From contig KN817721.1 in the NCBI GenBank assembly GCA_000827495.1, positions 16,857-41,058 of the forward strand: a stretch of 24,202 nucleotides of DNA, in the 5' to 3' direction. This DNA comes from Hypholoma sublateritium FD-334 SS-4. Taxonomy: Eukaryota; Basidiomycota; Agaricomycetes; Agaricales; Strophariaceae. A program made the position numbers and the translations under genes. This document shows positions 18,697 to 24,202 of the stretch, piece by piece (within the stretch, counting starts at the first letter, position 1; every line of letters starts with the position of its first letter). The notes beneath the pieces were generated by a model. It worked only from the letters and a program-made list of their open reading frames with translations. It did no database searches and was not told the DNA's origin.

Positions 18697-19850
18697 AACA
18701 GTCACGCAAACGACGAGTGCGACCTTTTATGCAGCTAGCGACTACTAAAAGACCGTGCGAAAGTAACCTCCCCAGAAAGACCGTGTGCCGATTTTGATCT
18801 CAAGACGTTCCCACGTACCTTGAGACCCTAAATCATTACATTACACTGTTACACTACTTAATATTATCATTGTCCACCTGTTTGAAACTTTTTTGGTAGA
18901 AAGCATATTGCTTCACGTGTAGTTATTCGTTTGCCTCCAAACCATTTTCATAAGATCTGGATTTTTCTCTTCCATCCAGTCCTGTTCTTATTATTGGGAA
19001 AGGCCACCTGAATCCACCTGCAGAGCCTTCCCGGTGCTGAAAAAGTGGAATGATCATGAGATTGAAATGTCAGTCACTGGTAGTCACATCAGGAATTAGC
19101 GTCGGCAAACGCTGACATTTCTGGGAGTCGTGCCCAAAGTAGTGGGAGTGGGAGTGGTCCGGATTTCTCCGAGTCCCACTGGGCCATCAGTGTGTTGGCC
19201 ATGGCCAGCCGCAATCCTTGCACTGCAACTGCTCTGCCCCCAGGGCCATGTCCTCCCCCTAGCCAATGCCCATCACGTGTGAGTGGATCATAGCCTAGAT
19301 CATGTACTGCTGGGTATGTGGCTTAGGTGCGAACTGCAGCATGCTGCAACTCACGCTCTGATACTTATACTCTTTTCAGCGATGCCATGGCCACCTTTGA
19401 AGCATTATGCCATGACCACCTCAGGTCCACCTGTGGCTCAAGTCCACACTTTAGAAGGTAAATTCATTATATCAATGGTTATTATACGTGCATATCTAAT
19501 CAATGTACTGGTGTCGACTCATACTACAGCATATAAAGACTTTGGCAAGCTCTGCAAATGAGCAATGCAATCGGAATTCTTCCCGGATGCTGGGACCCGG
19601 TAAAGAAAACACACCTCATTCAGATCCTTTCATTTTAATCTCTGGAGGAAGGGAGAGCAAACGGGAATTGGAAAGTCCACGAAAATATTCCGTGGAATCC
19701 ATGGAATGGTGGAATCACGTGACTCCAGCCGTGATCGATAATGACGCGTCGCGTCCGACGCGCGTCCTGGGGACCGCATTGGGAGTCATTGGGGATTTAG
19801 TGACTTTGATATACCTACTGTTACTCCTGACATCTATTCAACACCCCAAC
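18697..19850. other. Intergenic and upstream region of Q'
   Basis: No gene is supported. An open frame runs in from 19503 into the first exon of Q', but its upstream part has no match to Q and is ignored. A GC-rich near-palindrome (GACGCGTCGCGTCCGACG, about 19741-19764) lies roughly 90 bp before the Q' start, the same relative place where Q has its TIR palindrome. No matching repeat was found outside P'. Confidence 0.45.
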
Positions 19851-22059
19851 ATGAGCTCCTTGCATGGCATTCATGAGATTCTGTCTAAATATGATGATTT
19901 ATCACATATCCTTACAATGGAAAAGGCTATGCGCTTTGTCTGGCTGGCATCTTACCTCAAGCAAGCGATAATACACCGTCTTAAGAAAGCACCTTCCATT
20001 GATGATACTGCTCCACTCAATCTACCACCAGCAATACATCAGTTTCTCGCATCGGCCATGCAGTTAACTTCTCAACAAACATCGGGCTGTTGGGAAGCGT
20101 TCCAAAACACAGTGTGGGATTATAGCTTGTCGGAGCACTCTTTAGATGCGGATTCTCAGCTCTTCTATGCTCACGGACGTGAACATCGTCTCAGTAAGTG
20201 TATATATATCTGCAAACATCAATTACTTACACTTACACGGCGTGATTTTGGTGGCTGCGTAATTAGTGTCGAGATCACTTTATCCACCAATGACGCGCTG
20301 CAATAATCCATTATGCACAGCCGAGGATAAAATTCTGAAGGTGACCTCAAAAACAGGGCGAAGAATTGTTGTATATACAGTACAAGAGGGAGCATGCGCA
20401 ACATATCATTTCAAGCTTTGATGTTCAGGTGACATGCCATATCTCTCCGGTTTTGCGAACAGTTTTGCTCATTTCACATAACAGCATGTAATACAACCTA
20501 TCATAACAATTATTCTATCCAGAATAGAACCCGGACCTACTACCCTGGTGTTCCAGAGATAATTGAAGTGTCAAAACATCATTTTATTCACCGAGATGTC
20601 GCAACTATGTTCATAAACTTGACGTTGATATCCTGGTACGCTATAATGCACCGAAGATGCATGCAACGAACCTAATTTATATATATACAGGACTTCAACC
20701 TCCAACAGCGCTGAAATATACAATTTATGTCTTTCGAAACCCGAGAATCAGCCAGCTGAGTGGGGATTCTCATTTGATTTACGTTCTGAAGATATTTGGG
20801 AGGCCATCAGCCATCTTGCTATTCTGGAGCACTTCAAGGAAACAAACCGCGTTCTGATCATCTCTCACGGCTCGGAACAAAAGGACCGGCTGAAGGAAGC
20901 TATTCAAGAGCGCAATACATTGTTTATGGAGAAGGGTCAGCCCGAACGGGGTCATTATTGCGAGAAATGTGTTCGTTTCTTTGATGACAAAACAGGCAGT
21001 CCTGGATGTGAGTTGCATACTTATCTAGTTGAATTACTAACATTGCTGAATTCCAAATGGTGCTAGATATGGTTCGCACTATTGTCAGCGATGGGGTTAC
21101 AATCGGACACCCTTGCTGTAATGTGGCTCACTGTCCGCAGCCGCTCCTACACAAGCGCAAACGCTTTTGCCCTGGTCATGAATACCTTGAGGGTCTCTGT
21201 GCTGTAGAAGGCTGTCTAGATCCCATAATCGAGGACTCAATGACCTGCAATAACCTCAAACATAGGGAGATGTACAAAACATACCAAAAGCGAAATGGCG
21301 CCAATTTTCAGCTCAAGAAACGTCTCGAGCGAACAGAAGTATCAAATCCACCTGATGAAGACACTCTCAATCAGTTACAGGAGAGTCACGATGCACCCAA
21401 TGAAGGTATAGAGCTTGCTTGTGATCAGAAATCTTCGGATGGTAATCGCCCACTTCGAGCGCGCTTTGGACGTTGCCAAACGCACAGTGAGCAGTTAATG
21501 GTACGCCCCTGCGGTGTTATTGTTGCTCGAGCAACATTTTTTGGGTCGGAAACTGTTCCACAAACAATTGTACGTACCTTCCTCAGAGTGCATCTCATTG
21601 AAATTCATGCCAAATTTGACATTTCAGGCCATGCTGAAGCAAGTATTCCGTGAACCAGGTTCAATGCCAGAGTATCTCATTTACGACAACTGTTGCGGTG
21701 TCTACAATCACCTTCAGGCGACTTTTGATCCGCTACTATGTAAAATCAGCTGCCCCGTCGATGCATTCCATTTCGACTGCAAGCACAAATCAAGTGACAT
21801 AATCTGTCGTGAACACTGCAACCCTCGAAAATTCCCCGAGCTTGTTAATGACGATGGAACCTGGTACTTCAACTCCTCAAAATGTGAACAGACAAATGCA
21901 TGGCTAGGAGGATACCATGCCATCTTACGAGAGATGGGAGCAGACAGGTATAATTTTCTTCTCGATGAGTTGATCATGAGGAAGAACCGTAACACGGTTC
22001 AAAAGCTCGAAAAAGATGGACACCTGCCCAGTTACATTCTGAACCTACATTTGACTTAA
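19851..22059 (+). pseudogene. Q': second CxC5/CxC6 protein with a nonsense codon
   Basis: Exons 19851-20193, 20267-20428, 20485-20635, 20691-21007, 21067-21569 and 21628-22059 (1908 nt) correspond one to one with those of Q, with identical phases and an identical third-exon length (151 nt). The cluster CC-x4-C-x11-C-x2-H-x6-C-x4-C-x10-C-x4-H and the C-terminal blocks YDNCC, VDAFHFDCKHK, EQTNAWLGGYH and FLLDELI are all kept. One in-frame TGA (20419-20421) falls in exon 2, directly before the CxxC of the CxC5-type region (HFKL, stop, CSACNTTYHNN). No other stop or frameshift was found, so it looks freshly inactivated; a read-through or sequence error is possible. The protein differs from Q over most of its length, so the two copies are old relatives, not a recent duplication. 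It converges on P' with 140 bp between. Confidence 0.75.
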
Positions 22060-22199
22060 CTACCACATATTCAAACTGTTAACTCCAAACATCTAAACAG
22101 ATGTTACAATATGATAATGACAAAGCTAGTACAATTAACAAACAATTAACGAAAAAATCAGAAGCGAAATAATTGACAGGTCAGCGACCATCCGCAAAG

Positions 22200-23855
22200 C
22201 TATTTCCAGCTCAAATGTGTCTTGCGCCATTCGGTCCACAGTCCTGCTTTAGTACGCGGAAGGCTGCGAGCATCAAGACAAGCCTGAGCCGAGAGACCAT
22301 TCCAAAATCCACGGTTCCGAAAGAACACAGAATGCTTGTATGGCTTTCCTGGGAAGATCGCAACAAACCGCTCCTCGAGAAGCTTCTGCCGACTTGCTGC
22401 AATGAGATCAAAGCCCTTAGCCATGTCACGCACGAACATTCCAGCAGGCCATGGCAAAGTTGATGTGGGCGTCAGCACAAAGCCCAGAGCCCAGTCTTGG
22501 TCATTTAATTCATCGTCAAGATGTGTCGCCGACATCATAGCTGACTCTTCATTTTCCTCAAGAGAAGTGACATGCACCCGAGGAGTCGGCGATGGTGGAC
22601 TACATGCAGAAGGCGAAGCGAAGCGGCGTGTTTTAGGGGTCGGAGAGCATGTGGTAGGAGATGATTCATACGGCCATTTTCGACGAGGTGGAGTGCTGAA
22701 GACATCAGACAGTGATACCGGCATTGAATCCAAGAAACGTGAAGTTCCTGGTAAGAGCCCATGCTTCCGAATGAAGATGCGTTCATCAGTCTTAATGGAC
22801 ATTACGAAGTCGACAGTTGGAATCCAGCAATTACTCTTCGTAGCATAGAGATCAAGCCCCGAGAGATCAGAAACCCCCAGTAAGTCAGCAAGCCCCGAGA
22901 TAGTCTGGATATTGATCATAGGCCATGGCGAGATTATCTTGGAGTGGGACCATGAGAGGCTCAGAGTTACTGTCAAGATATGCAACAAGAAAAATAGAAT
23001 GCGAAAGACGGCGTTGATTTTCGAGGCGTTTTGCTTCAAGCTGAGTTCGAACCTCACGTTCCTGTCGTCTTCAAGAGTAATCCGCAGCAAGAGCAGTCGG
23101 AACTGGCTGCTTGAATGTAAAGCCGTCACCTGTAGTAGAAGGTGTGAGAGTAGTCGAGATTTGGGTTTCAACAGCAAGGTTTGGCATAGGACTTGGGGAA
23201 TAGGGAACAGACAAAGGGTCAAAAGAGCCATAGCTAGCTTGTCCAGAAGCAGCGGGCAAACGAAGAGGGAGAAGAGGTAAAGGGCGTGCCAGATGAGCAG
23301 GATTTTCCGAGGTCGACGTGGGACGACGCCCGCCATTGTGCCCTTTATAGAAACAGACACGAGAATCCTTCTCGCAGCATGGTTTGCACATCCCTGATGT
23401 GCATGACATTGTCTGTATATGCGTACATCCAGAGCGGTTGCATTTGGGCTTTGACAATGCAGTCGGAGCTGGCAGTTGAGACGACGGGAAATTGAATGTG
23501 CTGGCAGGAGCTTGAGGCGATGGAAGACGAAACACAGGCTGTGTGAGAGGGGGCTGTCCAGCGTGAGACGAGAACAGGTTAGGATCAATAGCGCGTCTTG
23601 CCAAGCCCTGCGTGGGGTGCTTTGCGCTGAATTGATCTCGCTCGGCCTAATCCAATCAAAGAGACCGCAGCTATGGCACTTAATGATGATTATTAGCAGC
23701 AAAACAATTGGGCGAGGGGTAGCATCAAGAAGGCTTACTCATCGACAGAACAGGCCCTTGTTGGATCCTGTGCAAGTTATGACTTTGGGAATGACAGCCT
23801 CACATCCTTGGCGAGGGCAAACCATGAAGCTTGCTGCATCTTCAACAGGTAGCAT
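22200..23855 (-). pseudogene. P': decayed second copy of the cysteine-rich partner
   Basis: Homologous to P but on the minus strand, converging on Q'. From its 5' end: a GRF-type zinc finger (CPRQGC ... GSNKGLFCR at about 23855-23740, then CHSCGLFDW after an intron near 23680); a Pro-rich stretch; the cluster C-x4-C-x7-C-x4-C-x2-CC-x6-C-x4-H (about 23345-23450); a charged helix (RRQEREVRTQLEAKRLENQR); an IFIRKHG block; a Ser/Pro linker; and the C-terminal domain WPAGMFVRDMAKGF to GLWTEW (stop at 22200). Damage: TGA at the exon 1 donor (next to 23739), a frame change near 23650 after FDW, an in-frame TGA at 23071-23073 and another frame change near 22930. The long open frame 22200-23702 is therefore a mosaic of real and shadow frames. 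Dead gene, or partly sequence error. Confidence 0.7.
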
Positions 23856-24021
23856 TTGGCTGAGGCAGGAAAATAGGTTACGCGGAGTGGGGTGGCAATG
23901 CGGTGGCAACCCAGCATCAAGCGAGAACACGTCGCGCTGAGGCGCTGAGAGGCTGACTGTGGGTCTAGACTCGAATCCCTCAAAACAAAACAAAACCCCA
24001 GCGGAGAGAGATCTTTACTAG
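23856..24021. other. Upstream region of P'
   Basis: Contains a tandem octamer (GCGCTGAG twice, about 23934-23949) and an A/C-rich run (CAAAACAAAACAAAACCCC). No TIR comparable to that of the first element was found. Confidence 0.35.
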
Positions 24022-24202
24022 GATCGAGCGACGCTCTACAACCAGTATAAGAAATCTAAAGTGTGCGGTACTCCCTGGTATGAGTCTGTTTTGTCTGAGA
24101 ATCTGTCTCGATTCACAAATCTTTGCCCCAAGTTCGATTTGATAGGGAATTATTCAAATCTCAAATGGTTCTCAGATCGATTTTACACAACGAGCTCGCT
24201 AT
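24022..24202 (+). CDS. Possible partial exon running off the window
   Basis: After TTTACTAG (acceptor-like, ending 24021) one frame stays open for 60 codons to the window edge. It starts DRATLYNQYKKSKVCG and later reads LSRFTNLCPKFDLIG. Balanced composition with many aromatic and charged residues gives weak support for coding. I do not recognise the protein, and the true start and end lie outside what I can see. Confidence 0.3.

Noticed and set aside
19503..19850. N-terminal extension of Q' from the upstream open frame
   Set aside because: No counterpart in Q, whose matched start corresponds to the ATG at 19851; the composition also looks non-coding.
22336..22848. 170-codon plus-strand ORF
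   Set aside because: It is antisense to the conserved C-terminal domain of P' (WPAGM block), whose frame is supported by homology with P.
22200..23702. 500-codon minus-strand ORF taken as one protein
   Set aside because: Only its start (CHSCGLFDW) and its last third match P. The middle is a shadow frame of the real coding frame 23071-23604, so it is not one true product.
19741..23949. TIR pair around the second cassette
   Set aside because: The expected regions about 100 bp outside Q' and P' were compared by eye. They gave only a GC-rich near-palindrome on one side and a tandem octamer on the other, with no convincing inverted match.
23935..23985. tRNA-like segment (GGGTCTAGACTCGAATCCC)
   Set aside because: The T-arm does not pair in the correct register, and no acceptor or anticodon stems can be formed around it.
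1..24202. CRISPR array, rRNA genes or prokaryotic operon features
   Set aside because: No regularly spaced repeats, rRNA-like stretches or operon structure; splice structure and gene families are fungal.

Overview
The window looks like part of an Agaricomycete (mushroom-forming basidiomycete) nuclear genome. Genes are broken by many 42-76 nt GT-AG introns, at least one carries a TATAAA box before a CT-rich leader, and the recognisable families (a DUF6698-type protein; CxC5/CxC6 cysteine clusters associated with KDZ transposons) are ones I know mainly from this group. Scattered Ns show it comes from a draft assembly.

Layout. 1-1112: AT-rich, low-quality sequence with degenerate repeats, a strong hairpin and an orphan 3' exon (521-844). 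1113-3788: a large intronless ORF with an Arg/Ser-rich middle and an RRM-like C-terminal region. 4863-6402: a TATA box and an eight-exon DUF6698-type gene that rebuilds to 359 residues. 6403-7835: an AT-rich gene desert with a 151-bp tandem duplication. 7836-11090: a GC-rich block with two tandem paralogues of a small unrecognised protein, the first lacking its 5' exons, and a broken ribosomal protein eL31 fragment between them.

11345-17298 is a nest of mobile elements. A 636-bp PIF/Harbinger-like MITE (TTA duplication) ends 22 bp before a 5.3-kb element. That element is bounded by about 48-bp terminal inverted repeats (TIRs), each holding the same 18-bp palindrome, and carries two convergent genes. 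The left gene (called P here) encodes a cysteine-rich protein and is broken by a 667-bp hAT-like MITE with a perfect 8-bp target duplication. The right gene (Q) encodes an apparently intact 661-residue CxC5/CxC6 protein whose C-terminal region looks like a divergent transposase core. A small eight-cysteine ORF (R) starts at the outer edge of the right repeat.

17652-19850 is mostly gene-free, with one foldback element. 19851-23855 holds a second, diverged and decayed copy of the same pair in mirrored order (Q' on +, P' on -), with in-frame TGA codons and frameshifts. The last 180 bases may be the start of an exon that runs out of the window.

The main point: the gene pair is conserved as a unit (convergent, 140-180 bp between stop codons) in two diverged copies, and in the first copy it fills almost all the space between matching TIRs. 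That suggests an autonomous or semi-autonomous two-gene DNA transposon related to KDZ-associated elements.
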